From NCBI RefSeq assembly GCF_030297015.1, contig NZ_AP028056.1:878939-942938 (forward strand): a stretch of DNA of 64,000 bases, in the 5' to 3' direction. The DNA is from Brooklawnia propionicigenes. Lineage in GTDB: Bacteria; Actinomycetota; Actinomycetes; Propionibacteriales; Propionibacteriaceae. Position numbers and translations under genes: made by a program. Every line of letters begins with the position of its first letter. Within the stretch, counting starts at the first letter, position 1. Of this stretch, positions 28,853 to 38,347 are shown one piece after another. The notes beneath the pieces are model-generated. The model was not told the origin of the DNA and ran no database searches. It saw nothing but the letters and a program-made list of their open reading frames with translations.

Positions 28853-29851
28853 ATGACAGCTGAAAGCCCGCAAGTCGCTCTTGCCGACTCGGCACCTGAT
28901 CAATCCCTCACGTCCACTCGCGGTCATCTCGGAGATACCATCTTCAAAGGCATTTCCGCCGGCTCGGGTGGCCTGATTCTGGTCATCCTCGCAGCGGTGG
29001 CGCTTTTCCTCATTGTGCAGGCTATGCCCGCATTTCTGGGCGATCCCCGCTACCAGCATTACGGCAACACGTGGACATATGTCGCCCCCTATCTTTTCGG
29101 CACCGTCTGGGCGAGTTTTCTCGCTCTGCTGATCGCCGTCCCCGTCGCAGTCGGGATCGCTTTGTACATCTCCCACTACGCACCCAAGCGGCTGAGCACT
29201 CCGGTGGCCTTCGTCATCGATCTGCTCGCCGCAGTGCCGTCGGTGGTCTTCGGCCTGTGGGGCATCAACACCCTCGCCCCGATGCTGGTGCCCATCTACC
29301 AGTGGTTGAACACCCATTTCGGCTGGATCCCGCTGTTCGCCGGCACCGTCTCGGGCACCGGTCGCACCATGCTGACCGCGGCCCTCGTGCTGGCCATCAT
29401 GATCTTGCCGATCATCACCTCGCTGTCGCGTGAGGTCTTCCTGCGCACCCCCGGACTGCAGGAAGAGGCCTCGCTCGCGCTCGGCGCCACCCGCTGGGAA
29501 ATGGTCAGGCAGGTCGTCCTGCCCTTCGGGCGCTCCGGCATCGTCTCGGCGTCCATGCTCGGATTGGGCCGCGCGCTCGGCGAGACCATGGCCGTCGCCA
29601 TGGTGTTGTCCGGCGGACGCACCGTCAGCTTCCAGCTGCTGACCTCGCAGAACCCGAACACCATCGCCGCCAACATCGCACTGAGCTTCCCGGAGGCCGA
29701 CAGCTACGCGGTTCCGCAGCTGATCGCCACCGGCTTGGTGCTGTTCGTCATCACCTTCCTGGTGAACATGGCAGGGCGCGCGATCACGGGCGGCCCGAAA
29801 CCTGATCGTGCGGCTCGCGAGAAGAAGCGCGTAGGCAAGGAGTCGAAGTGA
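28853..29851 (+). CDS. pstC: Phosphate ABC transporter permease PstC
   Basis: 332 residues with six membrane helices. The permease loop EEASLALGATRWEMVRQVVLPFGRSGI contains the EAA motif that docks on PstB. SVVFGLWGIN and GRALGETMAVAMV are typical of PstC. The basic C-terminus ends at a 4-bp GTGA overlap with pstA, indicating coupled translation. Confidence 0.95.
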   Translation: MTAESPQVALADSAPDQSLTSTRGHLGDTIFKGISAGSGGLILVILAAVALFLIVQAMPAFLGDPRYQHYGNTWTYVAPYLFGTVWASFLALLIAVPVAVGIALYISHYAPKRLSTPVAFVIDLLAAVPSVVFGLWGINTLAPMLVPIYQWLNTHFGWIPLFAGTVSGTGRTMLTAALVLAIMILPIITSLSREVFLRTPGLQEEASLALGATRWEMVRQVVLPFGRSGIVSASMLGLGRALGETMAVAMVLSGGRTVSFQLLTSQNPNTIAANIALSFPEADSYAVPQLIATGLVLFVITFLVNMAGRAITGGPKPDRAAREKKRVGKESK

Positions 29852-30966
29852 GCGCCATCGATGTCAAGCCTCCGCGAGAGGCCAACAACAACTACACCTA
29901 CCGCTCGGCGCAGGTGCATCTGACCGCAGGCCAGTTGCCCAAGCGCACCGACGTCGCCTTGTTCGTGGTTGCCGTCTGCGTCAGCGCAGCACTGCTCGCG
30001 CTGATGGGGAGCTTCAACTTCGCCGGTGCCCTGGTACTGGGCGTGGTGATCTTCCTGATCACCATCTACGCGCTCTCGTTCGCCGTCGAGGGACGCCGCC
30101 GGGCGGCGAATCGGCTGGCCCGCTATGTCATCTTCGGCGCCTTCATTCTTGCGCTGATCCCGCTGGTCTCGTTGCTGGCCGAGGTCACCTCGCGCGGCCT
30201 GAGCCGCTTCGACCTGGACTTCTTCACGATGTCGAAGCGCAATATCGTGGGCGAAGGTGGCGGTGCCTCGCACGCTATCTCCGGCACGCTGATCGTCACT
30301 GGAATCGCCACCCTGGTCTCGGTCCCGATCGGCCTGCTGACCGCCATCTTCCTGGTCGAATACGGCAGGGGCTGGGTCAAGCGGACGATCACCTTCCTGG
30401 TGGATGTCATGACCGGCATTCCGTCGATCGTTGCCGGCTTGTTCGCCTACGGACTGTTCGCTGTGCTGCTGTCGCCCGGATCGAAGTCGGGTCTGGCGGG
30501 TGCAATCGCCTTGTCGGTGCTGATGATCCCCTACGTGGTGCGCAGCAGCGAGGAGATCATCCGGCTGGTGCCCGACAAGCTCCGTGAGGCGTCCTATGCG
30601 CTGGGTGTCACCCGCTGGCGGACGATCGTGAAGGTGGTGCTGCCGACGTCCATCTCGGGGATCGTCTCCGGTGTCATCCTGGCCATCGCCCGCGTCATCG
30701 GTGAGACCGCACCACTTCTGGTGACGATGGGTTACACGGATTCCCTGGTCACCAATCCGCTGCCTTCGGGCGGGGCGAACAATGTGAATCCGATGACATC
30801 GCTGCCGGTCTTCGTCTACTACGAATACACCCGGCCCGGTCAGCCGCAGGACGCATTCTTCAACCGGGCCTGGACCGGTGCGCTGGTGCTGGTGCTGATC
30901 GTTATGCTCCTGAACATCATCGGACGAATCGTGGCCAAGAAGTTCGCCCCCAAGATCAATCGTTGA
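29848..30966 (+). CDS. pstA: Phosphate ABC transporter permease PstA
   Basis: 372 residues, longer than the common ~300 because of an N-terminal extension carrying two extra hydrophobic helices (about residues 30-75). The core has LLTAIFLVEYGRG, GIPSIVAGLFAYGLF and the EAA loop LREASYALGVTRWRTIVKVVLP, then ARVIGETAPLL. It pairs with PstC in the membrane. Confidence 0.95.
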   Translation: MSAIDVKPPREANNNYTYRSAQVHLTAGQLPKRTDVALFVVAVCVSAALLALMGSFNFAGALVLGVVIFLITIYALSFAVEGRRRAANRLARYVIFGAFILALIPLVSLLAEVTSRGLSRFDLDFFTMSKRNIVGEGGGASHAISGTLIVTGIATLVSVPIGLLTAIFLVEYGRGWVKRTITFLVDVMTGIPSIVAGLFAYGLFAVLLSPGSKSGLAGAIALSVLMIPYVVRSSEEIIRLVPDKLREASYALGVTRWRTIVKVVLPTSISGIVSGVILAIARVIGETAPLLVTMGYTDSLVTNPLPSGGANNVNPMTSLPVFVYYEYTRPGQPQDAFFNRAWTGALVLVLIVMLLNIIGRIVAKKFAPKINR

Positions 30967-30999
30967 GATCCACCACCAGAAAGCAGAAAGACACAGCCA

Positions 31000-31779
31000 A
31001 TGGCCAAGCGCATGGAGTTGAAGGACCTCAACATCTACTACGGCAGTTTCCTCGCCGTCGAAGGGGTCAACATGGTGATCGAGCCGCGCTCGGTTACCGC
31101 ATTCATCGGCCCGTCGGGCTGCGGCAAATCGACCGTGCTGCGCAGTCTGGACCGAATGCTGGAACTTACCCCGGGCGGCCGGGTCGAGGGTGAGGTGCTG
31201 CTGGACGACCAGAACATCTACGCCCCCAACGTCGATCCGGTGCGGGTGCGCCAGCAGGTCGGCATGGTCTTCCAGCAGCCGAACCCGTTCCCGACGATGA
31301 GTATCCGCGACAACGTGCTGGCAGGCATCAAGCTGAACGCGCGCAAGATGCCCAAGCCGCAGCAGGACGAGGTCGTGGAGCGCTCGCTGAAGGGCGCGAA
31401 CCTGTGGAACGAGGTCAAGGATCGCCTGAATGCCCCGGGCAATGGCCTGTCGGGCGGTCAGCAGCAACGGCTGTGCATCGCGCGCGCGATCGCGATCGAG
31501 CCCGAGGTGCTGTTGATGGACGAGCCCTGCTCGGCTCTGGATCCGATCTCGACGCTGGCCATCGAGGACCTGATCCAAGAACTCAAGGAGAATTACACCG
31601 TCGTCATCGTGACCCACAACATGCAGCAGGCATCCCGGGTCTCCGACAAGACAGGCTTCTTCAACATCGAGGGCACCGGCAAGCCCGGGCATCTGATCGA
31701 GTTCGACTACACCGAGAAGATCTTCACCAACCCGGCTCAGCAGGACACCGAGCGTTACATCACCGGCCAGTTCGGCTGA
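31000..31779 (+). CDS. pstB: Phosphate ABC transporter ATP-binding protein PstB
   Basis: 259 residues. Walker [11 protein letters not shown]-loop [11 protein letters not shown], signature [14 protein letters not shown], Walker [14 protein letters not shown] and the H-loop VTHNMQQ are all intact. [12 protein letters not shown] is typical of PstB. No phoU follows; the operon ends here at a strong hairpin. Confidence 0.97.
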   Translation: MAKRMELKDLNIYYGSFLAVEGVNMVIEPRSVTAFIGPSGCGKSTVLRSLDRMLELTPGGRVEGEVLLDDQNIYAPNVDPVRVRQQVGMVFQQPNPFPTMSIRDNVLAGIKLNARKMPKPQQDEVVERSLKGANLWNEVKDRLNAPGNGLSGGQQQRLCIARAIAIEPEVLLMDEPCSALDPISTLAIEDLIQELKENYTVVIVTHNMQQASRVSDKTGFFNIEGTGKPGHLIEFDYTEKIFTNPAQQDTERYITGQFG

Positions 31780-31789
31780 TCACGCTGAT

Positions 31790-31842
31790 CACACCGGCCC
31801 GGGCCCGAGCGGAAGATGAGCGTCAGGCCCCGGGTCGGTGTG
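31790..31842. terminator. Bidirectional terminator between pstB and the aminotransferase gene
   Basis: Stem CACACCGGCCCGGGCC (31790-31805) pairs with GGCCCCGGGTCGGTGTG (31826-31842) with one mismatch and one bulge, loop 20 nt, between convergent genes. Confidence 0.7.
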
Positions 31843-31864
31843 CGTCCTGGCGGCGCAGCCGCAC

Positions 31865-33238
31865 TCACCGGGTCGCCTCCTCGTTCAGCACATCGGTCAG
31901 AATCTGCATGCCTCGGGCCGCCTCGTCGGTCGTGATCACGCACGGGGGGACCACGTGGACGCGGTTGTCGGCGATCGACGCGATGAGCCCCTTGGCCAGG
32001 CAGGCCGACTTGATGGCGGCCATTCGCGATGCCGGCAGCGGCTCCTTGGTCTGCTTGTCCGAGACCAGCTCTGCCGCCCAGAACACGCCCGTGCCCCGCA
32101 CGTCGCCCACCAGCGGGTTGGTGTCGGCGAGGCGGGCCAATGCCGGCCCGATCACGGTTGCGCCGACGGCGGCGGCATTCTCGACGATCTGCTCGTCCTC
32201 CATCGCGGTGATCGTCGCGATAATCGCGGCCATTGCCAGCGGGTGGCCGGAGTAGGTGAGCCCGCCGGGGAAGACCCGCTCGTCGAAGGCATGGGCGATC
32301 GGTGAGCTGATCAGCACACCGCCGGCGGGGACATACCCGGAGTTGACGCCCTTGGCGAAGGTGATGAGGTCGGGCACCACGTCATGCTGCTCGAAGGCGA
32401 ACCAGCTGCCGGTGCGCCCGAAGCCGGCCATCACCTCGTCGCAGATCAGGACGATGCCGTAGCGGTCGGCGATCTGCCGCATGCCGGCGAGGTAGCCCGG
32501 CGGTGGCACCATGATCCCAGCGGTCCCGGGCACCGTCTCGAGCAGGATGCCCGCGATCGTCTCCGCCCCCTCCGCCTGGATGACCCGCTCCAAGTGATGC
32601 AGCGCCCGGGCGCACTCCTGCTCGGGAGTGGTCGCCCAGAATTCCGAGCGATATAGGTAGGGGCCGAAGACGTGCACATGCCCACGCGCATACTCGTTCG
32701 GGACCCGCCGCCAGTCGCCGCTGGCCACCACTGCCGCTCCCGTGTTGCCGTGGTATGAGCGATAGCGCGAGATGATCTTGTCGCGTCCGGTGTACAGCCG
32801 CGCCAGGCGCATCGCGTTCTCATTGGCGTCCGCGCCGGCGTTGGTGAAGAAGACCTTCTCGAAGCAAGCCGGGGCGTGCGACAAGATCTTGCCCGCCGCC
32901 TCCGCCCGGGTCAGGTTGGCCGTGGAGGGCGCGATCGTGGTGAGGACGCCGGCCTGTTCCTGGATCGCCGCGACGACCTTGGGGTGCTGGTAGCCGATGT
33001 TCACGTTGACGAGCTGGCTGGAGAAGTCCAGCCAGCTTTCGCCCGCATGGTTCCACAGCGTGACGCCCTGGCCTCCGGCCACGCTGAACATGGGCAGGTG
33101 CGCCTGCGCCGACCATGAGTGGAATATCCGGGCGTGATCTGCGGCGATGACCGCGGCGTCCAACTCAGCGCCGGTCAACCCGGCGCTCACCGGGGCCGTC
33201 AGATTCTCGGCCGTGATCACCTGCGCTGTCAAGGACAT
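31865..33238 (-). CDS. Class III PLP-dependent aminotransferase, substrate unknown
   Basis: 457 residues. It has the class III omega-aminotransferase pattern: FFTNAGADANENAMRLAR, SRYRSYHGNTGAA, LICDEVMAGFGRTG and the PLP lysine in TFAKGVNSGYVPAGG. It would move an amino group between a terminal amine (such as taurine, beta-alanine or GABA) and an oxo acid; the exact substrate is not decidable. It is divergent from a MocR regulator, which usually controls such a gene. The ATG at 33238 has AGGAAGG upstream. Confidence 0.9.
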   Translation of the reverse strand: MSLTAQVITAENLTAPVSAGLTGAELDAAVIAADHARIFHSWSAQAHLPMFSVAGGQGVTLWNHAGESWLDFSSQLVNVNIGYQHPKVVAAIQEQAGVLTTIAPSTANLTRAEAAGKILSHAPACFEKVFFTNAGADANENAMRLARLYTGRDKIISRYRSYHGNTGAAVVASGDWRRVPNEYARGHVHVFGPYLYRSEFWATTPEQECARALHHLERVIQAEGAETIAGILLETVPGTAGIMVPPPGYLAGMRQIADRYGIVLICDEVMAGFGRTGSWFAFEQHDVVPDLITFAKGVNSGYVPAGGVLISSPIAHAFDERVFPGGLTYSGHPLAMAAIIATITAMEDEQIVENAAAVGATVIGPALARLADTNPLVGDVRGTGVFWAAELVSDKQTKEPLPASRMAAIKSACLAKGLIASIADNRVHVVPPCVITTDEAARGMQILTDVLNEEATR

Positions 33239-33418
33239 ACGTACCTTCCTCAGTCCGTCACAGGCCGGCGAGCACGTCCGTCGACACCCACCGGCTGCAT
33301 CTGTTGTTTGTATTACTGTCAGCATTGAATATTTCTGCGGCGTAACCGCTGATCTACGTGTCTGTAAATGCTCACCGCGCGAGCGACCGCGCCCAGATCG
33401 ACAAGCGAGGAGGTACCG
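33239..33418. promoter_or_regulatory. Divergent intergenic region, aminotransferase / MocR regulator
   Basis: The only AT-rich patch in the neighbourhood lies near 33299-33342, between divergent genes, and is the expected place for both promoters and the MocR operator. I could not define a clear repeated operator. Confidence 0.4.
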
Positions 33419-34795
33419 GTGGCCCAGATATCCGCCACCCAGATCGCAGCAGGCCTCGAAGGACGCAGCCCCGCCCAGATCGCCGCCGGCGTCGCCCGCA
33501 TGGTCAACGAGGGCGTCGTCTCACCCGGCGACCGGCTTCCGATTGTTCACGATCTCGCGCCCCAGCTCGGGGTGAGCACGGGCACCGTTGCGGCGGCATG
33601 GAATACGTTATCGGCCCTCGGTCTGGTCGAGTCCAGGGGACGCGCAGGCACCTTCGTGCTGCCCACCCCCGCCAGCTGGCTACCACCGCGCTACCGGCCT
33701 AGCCGCAAGATCGACACCGAGGTGCATCTCGATCTGTCGACCGGCACACCCGATCCGTCATTGCTGCCCGACATTCGCGAGCCGCTGATGGCTGCCGCGG
33801 CGAATCTGGAGGTCGTTCAGGTGAGCTCCTACCTGGCACCACCAGTGTTGCCCCAGCTCGAATCGCTGCTCCAGGACACCTGGCCGTTCCGGGCTCAGCG
33901 CATCACCGTGGTCAACGGCGCGATGGATGGGCTGATCCGCACCCTCAATCAGGTGGTCCGCTTCGGCGACCGCGTCGCGGTCGAGAGCCCCGGCTATCCC
34001 CCGGTGTTCGACATCCTCGATCAGCTCGGCCTGGTCCGCGTCCCGATCGCCCTCGACCACGCCGGCGCCACCCCCGATTCGGTCGAAGCAGCGATCACCG
34101 CGGGCGCCCGGGCAATGATCCTGCAGCCTCGTGCGCAGAACCCGACCGGCGTATCGATGACGCCGACGCGAGTACGCGAGTTGGCGGCCATCATCCGGGC
34201 CCGCACCAGCGGCACCGGCAATCGCAATCGGCTCGTGATCATTGAGGACGATCACAGCGGCCGGATCGCACCGGTTCGCGACATGAGCCTGGGCGTCTAC
34301 CTGCCCGACCGCGTTGTACACGTCCGCTCGTACTCGAAGACCCATGGTCCCGATCTGCGTATCGCGGGGCTCGGCGGGCCGGCGCACGTCGTGAACGCCA
34401 TCGTTGCCCGCCGGCTGATGGGCACCGGCTGGACGAGCAGGCTGCTCCAGATGGTGCTCGTGGGCATGCTCACGAACCCCACGAGCATGGCCATCGTGGA
34501 CCAGGCCGCGCAGGAGTACGCGCACCGCCGCACCGCCATGGCAGCCGCGCTCGCTTCCCACGGGATCGTGGTGCCGCCCGGCGACGGCCTGACCATGTGG
34601 ATCCCGGTGGCGAACGAGGACGCGGCGATGACGCGACTGCTCGCGGCCGGGATCCGAGCCTCAGCGGGAACGGAGTTCCTCGCGAATCCGGAATGCGCGT
34701 CGGATGCGGGCGGGCATCTGCGCATCACGCTCGGCGGGTTGCGCTCGGACTTCGACGCCGTTGCCGCCATCATCGCGAAAGCTGCCCGGAACTGA
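33419..34795 (+). CDS. MocR-type regulator (GntR helix-turn-helix + aminotransferase-like domain)
   Basis: 458 residues. Residues ~1-75 are a GntR winged helix (SPGDRLPIVHDLAPQLGVST, NTLSALGLVESRGRAGTFV). Residues ~100-458 are a class I aminotransferase fold with the PLP-binding SYSKTHGPDLRIAG and a bound-cofactor Asp/Asn pattern (RAQNPTG). MocR proteins use PLP as a sensor. It is divergent from the class III aminotransferase across a 180-bp gap that must hold both promoters and its operator. The GTG at 33419 has GAGGAGG upstream. Confidence 0.92.
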   Translation: MAQISATQIAAGLEGRSPAQIAAGVARMVNEGVVSPGDRLPIVHDLAPQLGVSTGTVAAAWNTLSALGLVESRGRAGTFVLPTPASWLPPRYRPSRKIDTEVHLDLSTGTPDPSLLPDIREPLMAAAANLEVVQVSSYLAPPVLPQLESLLQDTWPFRAQRITVVNGAMDGLIRTLNQVVRFGDRVAVESPGYPPVFDILDQLGLVRVPIALDHAGATPDSVEAAITAGARAMILQPRAQNPTGVSMTPTRVRELAAIIRARTSGTGNRNRLVIIEDDHSGRIAPVRDMSLGVYLPDRVVHVRSYSKTHGPDLRIAGLGGPAHVVNAIVARRLMGTGWTSRLLQMVLVGMLTNPTSMAIVDQAAQEYAHRRTAMAAALASHGIVVPPGDGLTMWIPVANEDAAMTRLLAAGIRASAGTEFLANPECASDAGGHLRITLGGLRSDFDAVAAIIAKAARN

Positions 34796-34813
34796 TGCTG
34801 GGCCGAGATCCTG

Positions 34814-34866
34814 CTTCGGCCGGTGCAACCCCGGTCAAGAAGTGGCCCGGCCGGTCACAGCCGAAG
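34814..34866. terminator. Possible terminator after the MocR gene
   Basis: CTTCGGC (34814-34820) pairs with GCCGAAG (34860-34866), with further GGCCGG/CCGGCC pairing inside. It lies 19 bp after the regulator stop and before the GDPD gene. Confidence 0.3.
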
Positions 34867-34915
34867 GCCCGCACAGTAGGCTCATAACCAGACAACCCCA
34901 CCGAGGAGCAGGTCG

Positions 34916-35641
34916 ATGACTCTCATCTGGGCTCACGCCAGGTCGGAACAGATCACCGCATCCAACACGCTTGAGGCTTTCCGCGCCGCGATCGACGACG
35001 GCGCCGACGGTCTCGAGTTCGATGTTCACCAGACCAGCGACGATGTGCTGGTCTGCGCCCACAACGACGTCCTGGAGGTCCCGGGAGGCGAGAAAGTCAA
35101 CATTGCCGAGGCCACCTACGACGACCTGCAGAAGCTGGACGTGGGCGACGAGACCACGGGCGTGGCACGCGTGCCCCGTCTGGAGGAGGTTTTCGAGCTC
35201 TACGCTCCCACCGACCGGCAGCTGAACGTCGAGGTCAAGAATCTGCCGCATCGCTATCCGGGGATCGCCCAGAACGTGGTGAACCACCTCAACCGATCGG
35301 GCATGGCCGACCGCATTGTCGTCAGCAGCTTCGATCACCGGGTGCTGCACGAGATCCAGCAGATCGACCGTTCGGTCGCCGTCGCGGCGCTCTACCCCGA
35401 TGGTCTGCTGAGGCCGTGGGTCTACCTGAAGATCGTCGGCATCCCCCAGGCCCATCCGCAATACCTTCAGCTCCTGCTGCCGGGCGAGATCACGCACTAC
35501 CAGCAGGCCGGTATCCCGGTTCGCCCCTGGACGGTGGACGAACCGGAGATCTGGCAGCGTTTCATCGCTGAAGGTCTCGACGGGATCATCACGAATCTGC
35601 CGGCCTCGGCACGGGCACTGCGCGACAGTGAGTCCGCCTGA
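34916..35641 (+). CDS. Glycerophosphodiester phosphodiesterase-family protein, variant active site
   Basis: 241 residues, a GDPD TIM barrel. It would hydrolyse glycerophosphodiesters to an alcohol and glycerol-3-phosphate. Metal ligands are present in DGLEFDVHQTSDDVLVCAHND, and VEVKN, SFDHRVL and RPWTVDE follow. The usual HRG...PENT start is altered to HAR...ASNT, losing the arginine next to the first catalytic His and the Glu of PENT. It has GAGGAG upstream of its ATG. It stands alone, convergent with the GH3 gene. Confidence 0.88.
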   Translation: MTLIWAHARSEQITASNTLEAFRAAIDDGADGLEFDVHQTSDDVLVCAHNDVLEVPGGEKVNIAEATYDDLQKLDVGDETTGVARVPRLEEVFELYAPTDRQLNVEVKNLPHRYPGIAQNVVNHLNRSGMADRIVVSSFDHRVLHEIQQIDRSVAVAALYPDGLLRPWVYLKIVGIPQAHPQYLQLLLPGEITHYQQAGIPVRPWTVDEPEIWQRFIAEGLDGIITNLPASARALRDSESA

Positions 35642-35648
35642 ACCGGCA

Positions 35649-36869
35649 TCACGACGCGCAGCTCATCAACCCGAGGTCGGTCTTGAGGTCCAGCACCCGG
35701 GCCGCCTTCTCGGTCACTTCGGAGGCGAACTGCGGATCGGCCTGAGCAGCGGCCAGCGTGGCGGCAACCATCTGCTGCGCGGCCGCGCTGTCGGCCACCA
35801 CCGCCATGTCTCCCCCGGCCCGCAGGAAGGCCAGCCCACGATCGGCGACCGGGTAACCAGCGACCGCGACCGCCGCCCCCAGATCGTCCGACGTGACGAC
35901 CCCGTTGAAACCCATTCGCTCCCGCAGGATCCCGGTCACGATCGTGGACGAGAAGACCGCCGGATTGTCCGGATCGACCTGATCGTAGATCGCCGACGAA
36001 ACCATCACCGACGATGCACCCGCGTTGATCGCGGCCTGGAAGCTGGCCAGGTCGGCATCGTCCAACTGGCTCACGCGGTCATGCCCGGCCGCGAAATCGG
36101 TGTTCTCATTGACACGACCCAGCCCGGGAAAATGCTTTGCGCTGCTGGCCACCCGTGAATCGCTCAATCCACCGATGACCTCGGCGACCTTCTGGCCGAC
36201 CACCTCAGGGTCCGAGCCGTAGCCACGATCGAGTTGACCGATGGCAGCGTTGTTGGCGACCTGATCGGCCGGCACCACATCGGCCACCGGCGCCAGATTC
36301 CAGTTGACCCCCGCATTGCGCAACTCGCGCCCCCAGCGCTGCCAGCTGCCGCGCAGCTCGGTGTTGTCCAGCTGCGCCTGCTCGGTGGCCGCGGGGATGG
36401 TGGCGAAACCGGGCCCGCTGAGCTTCTGCACCAGGCCGCCCTCCTGGTCGGTGGCGATCAGCAGCGGGATCCCGCCGGGGGCGGCATCTTGCAGCTGCTG
36501 GGTCTCCGACTGAACAGCGGCCAGTCCAGATGTGCGATTACCCAGCAGGATCACCGCCCCATTGCCGCTGGCGCTGATCTGGGCGATCGCCTGATCGACA
36601 TCCGAACCGGCCATCAGCACGGTCATGTAGAGCTGGCCGACCTGCTGGGCCAGGCTCAGCCGCTGGGCGTACGCGAAGCACTGCGTCGCCGGATCGATCG
36701 TCGCCGCACTGTCGGCGGACGCGGGCAGGCTCGGAGGCGAGAAGGTGATCGTCCGGCTGGGAGTGACCGAACCGGTCTCGGTGCCACCTGAGCCATTCGG
36801 GGTGGCCGCGCAACCGGCAAGTCCGAGAGCCAGAACCAGCAATCCAGCCGTCCAACGGCTCCTGCTCAT
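35649..36869 (-). CDS. Glycoside hydrolase family 3 lipoprotein (NagZ-like beta-N-acetylhexosaminidase)
   Basis: 406 residues. A lipoprotein signal with LAGC (Cys ~20) anchors it outside the membrane. The GH3 domain has ATDQEGGLVQKLSG, the SAKHFPGLGRVNENTDFA loop with the catalytic His/Asp dyad typical of NagZ, and FNGVVTSDDLGAA with the nucleophile Asp. It likely trims N-acetylglucosamine from cell-wall fragments. Its start overlaps the mycothione reductase stop by 4 bp. Confidence 0.9.
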   Translation of the reverse strand: MSRSRWTAGLLVLALGLAGCAATPNGSGGTETGSVTPSRTITFSPPSLPASADSAATIDPATQCFAYAQRLSLAQQVGQLYMTVLMAGSDVDQAIAQISASGNGAVILLGNRTSGLAAVQSETQQLQDAAPGGIPLLIATDQEGGLVQKLSGPGFATIPAATEQAQLDNTELRGSWQRWGRELRNAGVNWNLAPVADVVPADQVANNAAIGQLDRGYGSDPEVVGQKVAEVIGGLSDSRVASSAKHFPGLGRVNENTDFAAGHDRVSQLDDADLASFQAAINAGASSVMVSSAIYDQVDPDNPAVFSSTIVTGILRERMGFNGVVTSDDLGAAVAVAGYPVADRGLAFLRAGGDMAVVADSAAAQQMVAATLAAAQADPQFASEVTEKAARVLDLKTDLGLMSCAS

Positions 36870-38329
36870 AGCGCTGCGCTCTGTTCGGCGGCTACCCGCA
36901 GCACGCCCAGCAGGGCGTTCTCGACCACTTCTGTCAGCGCCGGGTGAATCCAGTACTGGCCCTTGGCCACGTCACTGATCGTCTGATTGAGGTTCATCGC
37001 CTGCACCAGCGGCTGAATCAAGATCGTGGCGTCCGGCCCGACGATGTGGGCGCCGAGCAGATGTTCACCGGTGGGATCGGCGAGCAGCTTGACGAAGTGA
37101 TCGATATCGTTCATGGCCCAGCCGTAGGCGACCGAGGCGTACTCCTGAACGTGAACAACGTAGTCGACGCCGGATTCCTGGAGCTGCTCCTCGGTGGCCC
37201 CGACGGAGGCGACCTGCGGTTCGGTGAAGATTCCCTGCGGCACGAAACGCTCGTCACGGGCCTCCAGTGGACGCCCGGCCCGTTCGGCGAGCAGATTGCG
37301 CTTTACCAGCCGGGCCTGCGCATTCGCCAGATGCTTGAGCATCTGCGGCGAGCAGACATCCCCGAGCGCCCAGATGTGCGGCACCGAGGTGCGCAGATAC
37401 TGGTCCACGGGGATGAAGCCTTTCTCGTCGAGCGAGATACCGGCCTTGTCAACGCGCAATTGATCGCCATTGGGGATGCGCCCGACGCAGGTCAGCACCG
37501 CATCTGCTTGGTAGGTGTATTCGATGCCGTGGGCATCCTGGGTGCTGACCACCACGCCCCCGGCATCGTCCGAGTCCAGCCCGATCACGCTCTGGTTGAG
37601 CCGCAGCACCAGCCGCTGGGCGAGTTCTTCGGTGACCCGGATGGCGACCGAGCTGTCGAGGGCCCGCAGCAGCGGCTCGCTGCGGGAGATGATCGAAACC
37701 TGTGAGCCCATCGCGGCGAAGATGTGCGCGAACTCGACGGCCTCGATACCGCCGCCGAGAATGATCAGGCGCTGCGGCAGTTCCTCGACTCGCATGATCG
37801 ATTCCGACGTGTAGACGAAGGCCTGCAGATAAGGGTCGTCGAAGCCGGGCGCCCGGACCTGGCGTGGCCGCGATCCGGCGGCGATGACGATACGGTCCGC
37901 GGTGATCTGCCGGTGTCCGACACGCACGGTGTGATCGTCCACGAACGTCGCCGAACCGAACAGCACCTGCAGGTTCTCACGCCTGATCAACCCGGCCAGC
38001 CCGGACGCCGAGATGGCGTCGGTGCGGCCGAACGTGCGGGCCTGGATGGCCTTGAAGTCGATCCCCTGAACACCCAGATCGACATCGACGCGTGCCGCGT
38101 GAGTCGGCGCCAGAGCGTAGGTGGCCGGAAACGAGAACATCTTGCTGGGAATGCAGCCGGCGTTCAGGCAGGTGCCGCCGAACGCGTCGTTGGGACCGAT
38201 GCCGTTGTCGATCAGTGCGATCTGCCAGTCGTTGATGTCGTCATCGATCAACGACAGACCCGAGCCCGACCCGATGATGCACAGATCGACATGGTCCGCG
38301 GCAGCTGTGTTGTCTTGCATGCTTGTCAT
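36866..38329 (-). CDS. mtr: Mycothione (mycothiol disulfide) reductase
   Basis: 487 residues, class I pyridine nucleotide-disulfide reductase. The FAD motif GSGSGLSLI replaces the usual GxGxxG as in mycothione reductases; the redox cysteines are in GGTCLNAGCIPSKM, the NADPH motif in LGGGIEAVEF, and the C-terminal His/Glu pair in YWIHPALTEVVENAL. It keeps mycothiol reduced using NADPH and completes the pathway with mshD. ATG at 38329 has GGAGG six bases upstream. Confidence 0.93.
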   Translation of the reverse strand: MTSMQDNTAAADHVDLCIIGSGSGLSLIDDDINDWQIALIDNGIGPNDAFGGTCLNAGCIPSKMFSFPATYALAPTHAARVDVDLGVQGIDFKAIQARTFGRTDAISASGLAGLIRRENLQVLFGSATFVDDHTVRVGHRQITADRIVIAAGSRPRQVRAPGFDDPYLQAFVYTSESIMRVEELPQRLIILGGGIEAVEFAHIFAAMGSQVSIISRSEPLLRALDSSVAIRVTEELAQRLVLRLNQSVIGLDSDDAGGVVVSTQDAHGIEYTYQADAVLTCVGRIPNGDQLRVDKAGISLDEKGFIPVDQYLRTSVPHIWALGDVCSPQMLKHLANAQARLVKRNLLAERAGRPLEARDERFVPQGIFTEPQVASVGATEEQLQESGVDYVVHVQEYASVAYGWAMNDIDHFVKLLADPTGEHLLGAHIVGPDATILIQPLVQAMNLNQTISDVAKGQYWIHPALTEVVENALLGVLRVAAEQSAAL

Positions 38330-38347
38330 CCTCTCAGCCTCCGCTCC

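Noticed and set aside
29704-31692. 662-codon minus-strand open frame
   Set aside because: Antisense to pstC, pstA and pstB, whose motifs are complete; the His/Asp/Gln/Arg-rich product is typical of an antisense shadow.
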